From assembly GCA_027080345.1 (NCBI GenBank), contig JALWSB010000197.1, forward strand, positions 1 through 33,982: DNA of 33,982 nt. The letters run 5' to 3'. Numbering within the stretch: position 1 is the stretch's first letter; every line of letters begins with the position of its first letter. The translations under genes were made by a program, and so were the position numbers. The notes beneath the pieces were generated by a model. It was not told the origin of the DNA. It saw nothing but the letters and a program-made list of their open reading frames with translations, and ran no database searches. This stretch comes from Robiginitomaculum sp. Lineage in GTDB: Bacteria > Pseudomonadota > Alphaproteobacteria > Caulobacterales > Maricaulaceae. Positions 9,901-17,578 of the stretch are shown here, piece by piece.

Positions 9901-10150
9901 CGCAGTTCAGCTCTTTGACCCCCTCAAGGGCGCGCAATTCGGTCTCCAGCGGCCGCACCACCAGACGTTCGGCATCTTCCGGTGAGGCCCCTTCCAGCGG
10001 CACGCCGACATAGATGAATGGCACAGGAATATCCGGGTCGGCTTCTTTGGGCAGATTGATATAGGACAAAAATCCGGCAACCAGACCGGTCACCAGAACC
10101 AGCAAAGAGGTGCGCCAATTATCTATGGCCGCCGCGACAATGGCGCTCAT
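6956..10150 (-). CDS. efflux RND transporter permease subunit (AcrB/HAE1-like)
   Basis: 1064 aa with typical RND organisation: LPKEADPDIPVPFIYVGVPLEGASPEDAERLVVRPLE..., GMLVDGAIIIVEYADR, C-terminal GIVVNNNIVLIDTY. Confidence 0.95.
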   Translation of the reverse strand: MSAIVAAAIDNWRTSLLVLVTGLVAGFLSYINLPKEADPDIPVPFIYVGVPLEGASPEDAERLVVRPLETELRALEGVKELNCASVVSLGYCVIEFEVNFDQDQALIDVRDKVDNARRRFPAEVDEWTVREFNQSLEPVLAITLYGDAPERTIYAIAKDLERELEAVPTILSADLSGAREEVLEVVIDPARLEGYDITYEEILAAVSGNNKLVTAGNLDTGTGRFQVKVPGLIENANDLLNLPVRTKGDSVIRLRDVATVRRTFKNADGYARFNGKPAIVLQVVKRLGSNLIDTTEAARKVTNAMSEKWPQSIHVAYSLDQSRFIRDSMNQLIASVTTAILLVMILVVAALGLRSGLLVGFAIPGSFFLTFFLIAVAGMSINFMVLFGLVLAVGMLVDGAIIIVEYADRKMAEGLNRVDAFKMAGQRMFWPVVSSTATTLAAFVPFLFWNSMPGKYMSFLPKTLILVLLASLAMALIFLPAIGSLVGKRPDDADDRIGGVSSGAGKPTDLPGFTGFYARLITRLVKHPIMVAMTAVVTMIGVVIWFGVTPHRTEFFLASEPEQVTVFVRARGNLSPTEQDAIGAMVAKKFANVEGISSVYMTTGAGGSLGGGHTPPPEDTAVSLFVDFLPFGERPDGRKVMAQIAKRVENIPGVITEVRDIERGPPVGKDLRVQLSGTNAASLAKAARLVRAYFDSQTSLRDVEDTLPLPGVEWQLDVDREQAGRFKVDVTRVGAAVQLITNGILVGRYRPDDSDEELDIRVRFTDDSRDISALDRLRVTTIKGPVPVSNFVTRRAMPRVDKIARRDGRRVLEVRANAMPGFAANLLIEKTKEWLKTADIPSDVTVSFRGADEETANASSFFAKAMGAALFMMAVILLTQFNNVWHVFLTLQAVVFSITGVLIGIQLHAPLDYISVLMVGTGVVALAGIVVNNNIVLIDTYQHMRSLGFEPDDAVVRTAAQRLRPVLLTTVTTILGLLPMVFMINANFIKGEITVGGPAAEWWVPLAATVVWGLSFATLLTLILTPVLLGAPSRVRAGRAAIMRFFGAQWSRFRKKETARHPAE

Positions 10151-11223
10151 GATGCCCTCGTCAGATTAACAAGACTGCCCTCGCGAACAAAGTCCTGACC
10201 TTCAATGATCACTGTAACATGTTCCGGCAGACCTGACACCCAAATACCGTTGTCTCCGTCTTCGATAATGTCGATGGGGAAAAACCGCACATGGTTGGTT
10301 GCATCAACCGTGCGCACGCCCAATTGTCCGGCACTGTTCAAAACCATGGTGTCGGCGGGGATCAGCTGGGCGCTGACCGGGGGGCCGTCAAGACGCAAAT
10401 CAGCGGTCATGCCAGCGCGCAGTTCGCCTTTGGCATTGTCGACCTGCAGTTCAATGCGAAAGGTCCGCGTGGCCGCATCAGCGATCGGGTCGATATATCG
10501 CACCGTGCCGGTGAAACTCTGTCCCGAAGCGATGCGGGCGCGGCCTTTCAGGCCGACGGAAACCCGGGCGATGTCCTTTTCCGAAACGTTGGCACTGACG
10601 ATCAGCGGGTCCAGCTCGGCGACAATGCCGCACGATTGGCCCGGCGCAAGATAATCACCGATTTCCGCATCCCGGCGCTCGAACACACCATCAAACGGGG
10701 CGCGGATATTAATGTTTTCCAGCTCAATCTCGGCCTGGCGCACCCCCGCCCGCGCGGCGTCATAAGCGGCCTTGGCCGCCGCCGTCTGGGTGGCCGAGCG
10801 GTGGCCCTTTTTCTCCAGTGTCCGGGCCGCCACCCATTCGAGCTTTCTGGCGTCACGGGTGGCGCGGGCCTGATCAAGATTGGCCTGGCGGGCCTGAACC
10901 GACAGGCGGCACAAAACATCGCCTTTTTTGACTTTTGCGCCTTCGCGTGCCGGGGTTTGCGCCACTGCGCCGGCGGTTTCGGCGCGCACACTGACCTGAC
11001 GCGCCGCTTCGGTTTTTCCGCGCAAAGTCAGGACGCTGGGGCGCTGGCTGGCCTGGAGGTCCTGGCCAATAACGTTGAAGGCCTGCGCGGCAGGTGCTGA
11101 TTTTGGTGCAGCATCTTGCGGCGCATCTTTTGCCGGTGCGGACCCGGCAAAGAGCGCGTGAAAAACAAAATAAAGAATGGCGAGCGCGGCAATGACGGAT
11201 GCGGCAATATAAGATTTTTTCAT
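10147..11223 (-). CDS. efflux RND transporter periplasmic adaptor subunit
   Basis: MKKSYIAASVIAALAILYFVFHALFAG start at 11223; biotinyl-lipoyl-like segment VSVRAETAGAVAQTPAREGAKVKKGDVLCRL; INIRAPFDGVFERRDAEIGDYLAPGQ; 4-nt overlap with the permease. Confidence 0.92.
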   Translation of the reverse strand: MKKSYIAASVIAALAILYFVFHALFAGSAPAKDAPQDAAPKSAPAAQAFNVIGQDLQASQRPSVLTLRGKTEAARQVSVRAETAGAVAQTPAREGAKVKKGDVLCRLSVQARQANLDQARATRDARKLEWVAARTLEKKGHRSATQTAAAKAAYDAARAGVRQAEIELENINIRAPFDGVFERRDAEIGDYLAPGQSCGIVAELDPLIVSANVSEKDIARVSVGLKGRARIASGQSFTGTVRYIDPIADAATRTFRIELQVDNAKGELRAGMTADLRLDGPPVSAQLIPADTMVLNSAGQLGVRTVDATNHVRFFPIDIIEDGDNGIWVSGLPEHVTVIIEGQDFVREGSLVNLTRAS

Positions 11224-11387
11224 GACGGCGCCTTTATAGCCGAGCTTGCGCGCCCTGCCAGCCCCAATTATGGGCAAAAGCGGTGTTTGTGTTCACTCGA
11301 CCGGGCGCATGGCGCACCAAGCTAGTCAGGCATGAGAGGACAAAATGCCGTGTGGATACCGTTTTCGGGCGGGGTGACAAAATTCAG

Positions 11388-11418
11388 TTGACATTACTTA
11401 GTTATTTAGCTAAACAAC
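11388..11418 (+). promoter_or_regulatory. putative promoter (TTGACA -35 at 11388-11393, TAAACA -10 at 11411-11416, 17-nt spacer) overlapped by the imperfect palindrome GTTaTTTAGCTAAAcAAC (11401-11418)
   Basis: Direct sequence reading; dyad TTTAGCTAAA (11405-11414) is perfect; sits immediately before the ArsR-family start codon. Confidence 0.55.
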
Positions 11419-11422
11419 ATTT

Positions 11423-11734
11423 ATGAGTGCGGTATTTAAAGCCTTATCCGACCCGACACGCCGCCGCGTGCTGGAGTTATTGCGCGCCGGCCCGGCCAGT
11501 GCCGGTACGCTGGCGGCGCATTTTCCTTTTTCAAAACCAACCATGTCGGCGCATTTTGCAGTGCTTAAAGCGGCCGATCTGGTTGAGGCGGAAAAGCATG
11601 GCAAGCAGGTTATTTACCGGCTGAAAATGTCTGTTCTGGAGGACGCTTTACTGGGGTTTGCCAAAACATTCGGTCTTGGGGTCCAGGTGGAAACGCCCGA
11701 TCCAGAAGACACAAAAAACGGAGACAATGAATAA
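11423..11734 (+). CDS. ArsR/SdpR-like winged-helix autorepressor
   Basis: MSAVFKALSDPTRRRVLELLRAGPASAGTLAAHFPFSKPTMSAHFAVLKAADLVEAEKHGKQVIYRL: SdpR-type HTH_ArsR. Confidence 0.9.
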   Translation: MSAVFKALSDPTRRRVLELLRAGPASAGTLAAHFPFSKPTMSAHFAVLKAADLVEAEKHGKQVIYRLKMSVLEDALLGFAKTFGLGVQVETPDPEDTKNGDNE

Positions 11735-12324
11735 TGGCGCGGACAAAAAAATTCCACACAATCATGGCGTTGATTGTTCTGTCGATTATTGCCCTTGGAG
11801 GGACAAACTGGGTTTTTCACCCGCAAGGTGCGTGGGTCTGGTTTGTTGGCATGGCCACAATGCCGTGCATATGGCTGATTGCGCTTTGGCGCTTCAGGCG
11901 CAGGCCCTTGCACGATTATGGAGATGCGGAACGGCGGTTTTTTGTCGGCTCAATATACACTGCGGGCGGTATTGTTGCTTCGGCCATGCTGTTGCGGCTG
12001 GTCGATCAGGCAACCAGTTTCGAGTTTAACGGTGTCGAGCGCGTGTGGGGTATTGCCATCGGTATTCTTTTGATATTCGTTGGCAATATCGTGCCCAAAA
12101 TTCTAAGTCCCCTATCGTCAAAATATTGTTCTGATGCGCAAGCCCAGGTCACCCAGCGCTTTGCCGGCTGGAGCCTTGTGCTGGCCGGTCTGATCTATGC
12201 CGGGCTTTGGATGTTTGCGCCTTTTGAGCGGGCCGACCGGCTTTCATTCTTCGTCATGATAACGGTGCTGGTGCTGGTTATCTTGCGTTATCTTTGGGCG
12301 ATGCAGCAACGCCGGCACGCCTGA
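11734..12324 (+). CDS. SdpI-like multi-pass membrane protein
   Basis: 196 aa, about six hydrophobic segments, FVGNIVPKILSP motif resembling SdpI GNxxPK; overlaps the SdpR-like gene stop. Confidence 0.7.
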   Translation: MARTKKFHTIMALIVLSIIALGGTNWVFHPQGAWVWFVGMATMPCIWLIALWRFRRRPLHDYGDAERRFFVGSIYTAGGIVASAMLLRLVDQATSFEFNGVERVWGIAIGILLIFVGNIVPKILSPLSSKYCSDAQAQVTQRFAGWSLVLAGLIYAGLWMFAPFERADRLSFFVMITVLVLVILRYLWAMQQRRHA

Positions 12325-12437
12325 TTTTGAGACCGACTTGAGAGTTAACGGCCAATAACCTTTTGGCACTTAATCGTGATTTCATTGTCAAAGACAGTTA
12401 GGCTAGTATCTTTGGATAATGTCCAAGGATCGCGCCT

Positions 12438-12809
12438 ATGAGTCTTGCTTTTGCCCATGCCTTTATTGCCGCTTTGACGTTTTACCTCATTCTCGGGGCG
12501 GTGTTTGGTTTGACGCATGTGGTGTTTTTGGCTCCGCGTCTTGATGCGGGCGCAAAAGGCAGCGGGTTTTGGTTTCGGGTGATGATTTTCCCCGGCGCGG
12601 CGGTGCTGTGGCCGCTTTGGCTGTTTGGCCTGATTTTGCGGCGCGCTCGCCAGTCCCCGCCAAAACCCTGGCGGCGTTTGCATTTGCGCCTGTGGGTGGT
12701 TCTGGCTCCTCTGATTGTGCTCAGTCTTATGCTGTCTTTGATGGTGCGCCCGGTGATACCCAAAAATGATACGTTGCCCGCCGCCTTGCTGGAAAGGGCC
12801 GATGACTGA
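12438..12809 (+). CDS. small hypothetical membrane protein, first gene of the putative redox operon
   Basis: 123 aa with three hydrophobic segments; its stop overlaps the next start (12809). Confidence 0.7.
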   Translation: MSLAFAHAFIAALTFYLILGAVFGLTHVVFLAPRLDAGAKGSGFWFRVMIFPGAAVLWPLWLFGLILRRARQSPPKPWRRLHLRLWVVLAPLIVLSLMLSLMVRPVIPKNDTLPAALLERADD

Positions 12810-13858
12810 TGAGCCACGTTTATAAAGCCATAGACTGGAACCGGTTCAAGCGCCGCTATGATCTGGTTTTGGCGCTTGGTCTTTTGGCCTTTTTGGGGGC
12901 CTTTATGGCCCTTTCCATAGCCGCCCAGCCGCCGGGGCAAAGTTTTACACCAATGCAACTGGCCATTCGCGCTTTTGGCGCGGCGGCGTTTTTGCTGCTG
13001 AACATTATTCTCGCCATCGGGCCTTTGGCGCGGTTGTCAAAACGCTTTATCCCGCTTTTGTATAACCGGCGGCATTTGGGTGTTGTGTGTTTTGTGCTGG
13101 CGCTGATTCACGGCGTTTTGAACCTGCTTTGGTATCAGGGGTTTTCCGCGTTGAACCCTTTGGTGGCTCTTTTTGTTTCCAATCCGCGTTATACTTCGAT
13201 TGCCGGATTTCCGTTTGAAAGCCTGGGGTTTGCCGCTTTGGTGATTTTGGCGTTTTTGGCGGTCAGCAGCCATGACTACTGGCAAAAAGTGCTGGGCAGC
13301 AGCTTTTGGAAAGTGCTGCATATGGGCATTTATTTTGCCTACGCCCTGTTGGTTTTGCATATCCTTTTGGGGGTGGTGCAGGAAGAAAAGCCCGGGCTTT
13401 ATTTTGCCGCTGTCGCCGGGGCTTTTTTACTGGTTTCGGGCTTGCATTTTGCCTCGGCGCTTATCGGCCGTGTGCGCGATAAAAAGGTGCAAAGCTCGCT
13501 TGATGGCTGGATTAATCTTGGCGACCCGGCCGCCATTCCCGACACACGCGCGCGCATAGTGCATACCGAAGAAGGCCAGCGCATTGCGGTGTTTCGCTAT
13601 GACGGAAAAATCAGTGCAGTGAGTAATGTGTGTGCGCACCAGAACGGGCCTTTGGGCGAGGGGCGCGTTACTGATGGCTGCGTCACCTGCCCCTGGCATG
13701 GCTGGCAATACCGCCCCGAAGATGGGCGCTCGCCGCCGCCCTATAATGAGATGATCCCGACCTATCGGGTGCAGATCGATAATGGTATTCTTTATGTACA
13801 CCCGCAAAGTCTGGCCCCGGGCACGCCAACGCCGCCTGCGGTGATTGAAGGAAGTTGA
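12809..13858 (+). CDS. ferric-reductase-like transmembrane domain fused to a C-terminal Rieske [2Fe-2S] domain
   Basis: Helices with paired His (LALIHGVLN; WKVLHMGIYFAYALLVLHILLG) followed by the Rieske motif CAHQNGPLGEGRVTDGCVTCPWHGWQY. Confidence 0.9.
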   Translation: MSHVYKAIDWNRFKRRYDLVLALGLLAFLGAFMALSIAAQPPGQSFTPMQLAIRAFGAAAFLLLNIILAIGPLARLSKRFIPLLYNRRHLGVVCFVLALIHGVLNLLWYQGFSALNPLVALFVSNPRYTSIAGFPFESLGFAALVILAFLAVSSHDYWQKVLGSSFWKVLHMGIYFAYALLVLHILLGVVQEEKPGLYFAAVAGAFLLVSGLHFASALIGRVRDKKVQSSLDGWINLGDPAAIPDTRARIVHTEEGQRIAVFRYDGKISAVSNVCAHQNGPLGEGRVTDGCVTCPWHGWQYRPEDGRSPPPYNEMIPTYRVQIDNGILYVHPQSLAPGTPTPPAVIEGS

Positions 13859-13860
13859 TC

Positions 13861-14613
13861 ATGACAGATAAAAACGGATTTTTTATTGGCTATGCGGACG
13901 GGCTTCCCGCCCCGGACCGGCGGTTTTTACTGGGCGCCGGGCTGGCCGCCATTGCCGGGCCAGCTTTTGCCGGGGCCAAGCTGGCGGCGCATCAAATGCC
14001 GGTCGGCAGTGGCCATTGGAATCAGGCAAAAATCCTGACCTTACATGGTCGTGTGGTGCAAAACCCCTATCCGGTTTTGCGCACGGACGGGCTGGACGGA
14101 ACACTGCGCAGTGTTGCGCTGGTCTGTTCATCCAAATGCGGCGTTGATGCGCAATTGGCGGTTTTCGCGGACAAGCCGGTTTATGTGCGCGGCAGTGTGA
14201 TTAAACGCGGTCGGCACCTTTTGCTGGCTGTGGTGGAAAATGCGCCCTGGATTGGCGCTTCGGACGAAAACCTTGCTGACGAGCCGGTGTATGTACAAGA
14301 TATGGGCCGCATCACCCTTAACGGGGAAATTCTCGACGCCAAATGCTGGAGCGGGGCAATGCGCCCTGGCCGGGGCAAAACCCATAAATCCTGCGCATCC
14401 TTGTGCATCCGCTTGGGCGGCGCGCCCTGGTTTGTCGCCCCGGCGGCGCAAGGCAAACGGACGATTATGGTGCTGGCCGGCCCAAAAGGCGAAGCCATTC
14501 GCCAGGAAGTCTTGCCTTTTGTCGGCGAGCCGGTACGCGCCAAAGGGCGGTTGGTGCGCCTCGATGATCAGGTCCAGTTCCGCATCGATCCGGCGCGCAT
14601 CCAGATGATTTAA
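13861..14613 (+). CDS. exported Cys-motif hypothetical protein, third gene of the putative redox operon
   Basis: Tat-like signal DRRFLLGAGLAAIAGPAFA; CSSKCG; GEILDAKCWSGAMRPGRGKTHKSCASLCIRLGG; starts 2 nt after the upstream stop. Confidence 0.78.
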   Translation: MTDKNGFFIGYADGLPAPDRRFLLGAGLAAIAGPAFAGAKLAAHQMPVGSGHWNQAKILTLHGRVVQNPYPVLRTDGLDGTLRSVALVCSSKCGVDAQLAVFADKPVYVRGSVIKRGRHLLLAVVENAPWIGASDENLADEPVYVQDMGRITLNGEILDAKCWSGAMRPGRGKTHKSCASLCIRLGGAPWFVAPAAQGKRTIMVLAGPKGEAIRQEVLPFVGEPVRAKGRLVRLDDQVQFRIDPARIQMI

Positions 14614-14670
14614 CGGGGTGCCGCATTTGTGTGGTTGGTTTTCCTCGTCTTTCTCCGACTACCCCCCCCT

Positions 14671-14720
14671 CGTTATTCCGGTACCCGCCTTCGCGGGCAC
14701 AGGCTCCGGCCGGAATCCAT
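14671..14720 (-). repeat. nested palindromic REP-like element (TGGATTCCGG...CCCGC-gaag-GCGGG...CCGGAATAACG)
   Basis: Outer stem ATTCCGG 14675-14681 / CCGGAAT 14710-14716; inner CCCGC/GCGGG. Confidence 0.75.
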
Positions 14721-14768
14721 CTTGAGACGTTTCATCCGCGCATGGTGGTACAGGTTGTTATGCCGCTC

Positions 14769-14819
14769 TGGATCACCCGAATAAGCTTGTGCCCGCGAAG
14801 GCGGGTATCGGGTGATGAC
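14769..14819 (+). repeat. nested palindromic REP-like element (TGGATCACCCGA...CCCGC-gaag-GCGGG...TCGGGTGATGAC)
   Basis: Outer stem ATCACCCGA 14772-14780 / TCGGGTGAT 14808-14816; shares about 20 bp with the inverted partner at 14671-14720. Confidence 0.75.
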
Positions 14820-14948
14820 AGGTTGGGGATAAAGCCAACACCTCATAGTGAGACCCGGCGCGTAAGCGAAGCCTCGGAATGTGTGTGGCTGTGGCAACAC
14901 GCCTTGCCAAATCCATCTATACTGAAAGCGGCGCCGGCGCATCTGCCC

Positions 14949-15911
14949 CTAGCGCAAATCGTTTTCCCGGCGGGTCAACCAACTGATCATCAGGGTATTT
15001 AACGCGTCCGGCGCTTCCCACTGGGTCCAGTGGCCGCATGCCGGGATGACGTGCTTTTCAATATCGGGCACGCGCTCTTCCATGCCATCCATAAACATGG
15101 GCGGTAAAAACGGATCCAGCGCCGCGCCAATCATCAAGGCGGGCTGTCGCACTGTGTGGTCCACCCCCGCCATGCGTTGCCAGTTGGACGTTACATTGCG
15201 GTAGTAATTGATCCCGCCGCGAAACCCGGCGCGCCGGTAAGCCTGCGCATAACGGGCGCGCTCCATCGCGGGTACGGCAATATCTTTTTCTGCCCGGCCG
15301 GTAAATTCGATGAAGCGATCAAGAAGATGGGTGATGCCGGGCGCAATTTCCTTTGGGATTACTTTTGGCGGGCGGGCAAAAATAAAGGCGAAAAAATCAT
15401 CCTCGCGGCCTTCAAATATTTTTTCCGCCGCGCCCTCCTCCTGAAAGCGGGCGAAATAATGATCATCGCCAAAACGGGCGCGCAGCAAATCAAGCGGGCT
15501 TTGTGGCGGGCGCGGCAAATGCGGTGTGTTGACACCAATGACCCCGGCCACGCGGGCCGGCTGTAAAAGCGCCGCCGGCCAGACGATCAGGCCACCCCAG
15601 TCATGACCCACCCAGACCGCCTTTTCAATGCCCAGCGCATCCAAAAGCCCGGTCATGTCGGCAACAATCGTATCAATGCCGTAAGAGGCCACATCCGCCG
15701 GGGCATCGGAGGCGCCAAAGCCGCGCATATCCGGGGCGATGATGCGAAACCCCGCCGCCGCCAGCGGGCCAATCTGATTGGTCCAGGAGCGCGCCAGTTC
15801 CGGCCAGCCGTGCAAAAGCAAAACCGGCAGGCCATCTTGCGGCCCGGCCTGATGCACGCTCAAAGAGATGCCATTGGTTTTTATACGGTTTGCAGGGGGA
15901 AACGTGTCCAT
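14949..15911 (-). CDS. alpha/beta hydrolase (epoxide-hydrolase-like)
   Basis: From MDTFPPANRIKTNGISL at 15911: LLHGWPELARSWTNQ, DMRGFGASDAP, WVGHDWGGLIVW, PACGHWTQWEAPD. Confidence 0.9.
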   Translation of the reverse strand: MDTFPPANRIKTNGISLSVHQAGPQDGLPVLLLHGWPELARSWTNQIGPLAAAGFRIIAPDMRGFGASDAPADVASYGIDTIVADMTGLLDALGIEKAVWVGHDWGGLIVWPAALLQPARVAGVIGVNTPHLPRPPQSPLDLLRARFGDDHYFARFQEEGAAEKIFEGREDDFFAFIFARPPKVIPKEIAPGITHLLDRFIEFTGRAEKDIAVPAMERARYAQAYRRAGFRGGINYYRNVTSNWQRMAGVDHTVRQPALMIGAALDPFLPPMFMDGMEERVPDIEKHVIPACGHWTQWEAPDALNTLMISWLTRRENDLR

Positions 15912-15981
15912 AAAGCACTCTATCGTCAAAAAAACCATCCGGCAATATTGCATATATGAAATAAATGCGCTAATTTTCGTC

Positions 15982-16416
15982 ATGGCTATCGCGCGACCCG
16001 TAGACAGACGCTTGTTTCTCCTGCTTGACCGGGCCAGAAATCGCCTGTTCAAACGCGCCAATAAAGAATTACTTCACAGCGCAAATATAACCGTTGCGCA
16101 AGCGGCCGCCCTGTTTTTTCTGGGGCGTCATGATGGCTGTTTATTGTCGGACATTGCGCATGGGCTTGACCTGAACAATTCCGCCATTACCGGCCTGAGT
16201 GATCGTATGCACAAGGCCGGGTTGATCGAACGCAAATCCTGCCCGGAAGATGGCCGGGCCATGCGCATTTATTTAAGCGAAAAAGGCCGCGGACTATTGG
16301 ACCAGGTGCAACAGACCTTGCGCCGATTTAACGAAGACATTGCCCGTGATTTCAGCGGTGAAGAGATGGATGTTGTTTATCGATTTTTGTCGCGCACGGC
16401 CGGACTTGGCGTATAA
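15982..16416 (+). CDS. MarR family transcriptional regulator
   Basis: MAIARPVDRRLFLLLDRARNRL...LSDIAHGLDLNNSAITGLSDRMHKAGLIERKSCPEDGRAMRIYLSEKGRGLLDQV: winged helix with MarR-type wing. Confidence 0.9.
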   Translation: MAIARPVDRRLFLLLDRARNRLFKRANKELLHSANITVAQAAALFFLGRHDGCLLSDIAHGLDLNNSAITGLSDRMHKAGLIERKSCPEDGRAMRIYLSEKGRGLLDQVQQTLRRFNEDIARDFSGEEMDVVYRFLSRTAGLGV

Positions 16417-16433
16417 CCCCTTTGGAGACATCA

Positions 16434-17207
16434 ATGAGCACAGATGAAATAACAGTGACGGACGAGGGCGGTGTGCGCCTGATCACAATGAACCGCCCGG
16501 CCAAAAAAAACGCCATCACCGCAGACATGTACGGGGCCATGGCCGATGCCGTTAACGGGGCGCAAGACGACAAAGACCTGCGGGTGGTGGTGATTACCGG
16601 CGCGGGCGATGTGTTTACCGCGGGCAATGATATGGGCGCCTTTTTGAACCCGCAGGCGCGCATGGGTGACAAGGATTTGCCGGTCGAGCGGTTTTTGCGG
16701 GCGATTTTGAGCGCCAAAAAGCCGCTGATCGGTGCCGTCAACGGCATGGCCATTGGCATTGGCACAACCATGCTGCTGCATTGTGATCTGGTTTATGCCA
16801 GCGATACGGCGCGTTTTTCCGTGCCCTTTATCAATCTGGGCCTGATGCCCGAGGCCGGATCGTCTTTGCTTTTGCCCTTCGCCGTGGGGCCAAAAAAGGC
16901 GGCGCAAATGCTGATGTTCGGGGAATTTCATAGCGCGCAAGAGGCGCAAGAGATGCATCTGGTCAATGAGGTGTTTGCCGCCGACACCTTGATGGACGAG
17001 GTCATGACCCGCGCCCGCGCCTTGGCGCAAAAGCCCCCGGCGGCATTATTGCTGATCAAGGAACTTCTCAAACGCGAGCCCGAATCCCCCGGCGCGCGCA
17101 TGGCCCGCGAAAGCGCTTTGTTTGCCGATCGTTTGCAAAGCGCCGAATGCAAGGAAGCCGCCACCGCGTTTTTTGAAAAGCGCGCGCCGGATTTTTCCAA
17201 TTGCTAA
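16434..17207 (+). CDS. enoyl-CoA hydratase/isomerase family protein
   Basis: MSTDEITVTDEGGVRLITMNRPAKKNAI...ITGAGDVFTAGNDMGAF...AVNGMAIGIGTTMLLHCDLVYAS: crotonase fold motifs; RBS ttggagac. Confidence 0.92.
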   Translation: MSTDEITVTDEGGVRLITMNRPAKKNAITADMYGAMADAVNGAQDDKDLRVVVITGAGDVFTAGNDMGAFLNPQARMGDKDLPVERFLRAILSAKKPLIGAVNGMAIGIGTTMLLHCDLVYASDTARFSVPFINLGLMPEAGSSLLLPFAVGPKKAAQMLMFGEFHSAQEAQEMHLVNEVFAADTLMDEVMTRARALAQKPPAALLLIKELLKREPESPGARMARESALFADRLQSAECKEAATAFFEKRAPDFSNC

Positions 17208-17217
17208 AGAGGATAAA

Positions 17218-17562
17218 ATGAGTACCCATAATCACATTGATTATGTCGAATTACCGGCTACCGACCTTGCGGCCATGAAAGCCTTTTACGGGGCCGCTTT
17301 TGGCTGGACGTTTGAAGATTATGGCCCCGATTATGTTGCTTTTTCCGGGGCCGGGCTGGACGGCGGCTTTAACCCGGCAAGCGTGCCCGCCAAAAGTGGC
17401 GGCGCGATGATTATTCTTTATTCTGATGATCTCGATATCAGCGAAAAAGCGGTGCGCGCTGCGGGCGGTCAAATTCTGGAGCGCATCAGCTTTCCCGGCG
17501 GCAGCCGTTTTGGCTTTATCGACCCGTCGGGCAATCAACTGGCGATCTGGACCAAGGCCTGA
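17218..17562 (+). CDS. VOC family (glyoxalase-like) protein
   Basis: MSTHNHIDYVELPATDLAAMKAFYGAAFGWTFEDYGPDYVAFSGAGLDGGF...GGSRFGFIDPSGNQLAIWTKA; RBS aaagaggataaa. Confidence 0.9.
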   Translation: MSTHNHIDYVELPATDLAAMKAFYGAAFGWTFEDYGPDYVAFSGAGLDGGFNPASVPAKSGGAMIILYSDDLDISEKAVRAAGGQILERISFPGGSRFGFIDPSGNQLAIWTKA

Positions 17563-17578
17563 CCTTGAGGCGCACGAC

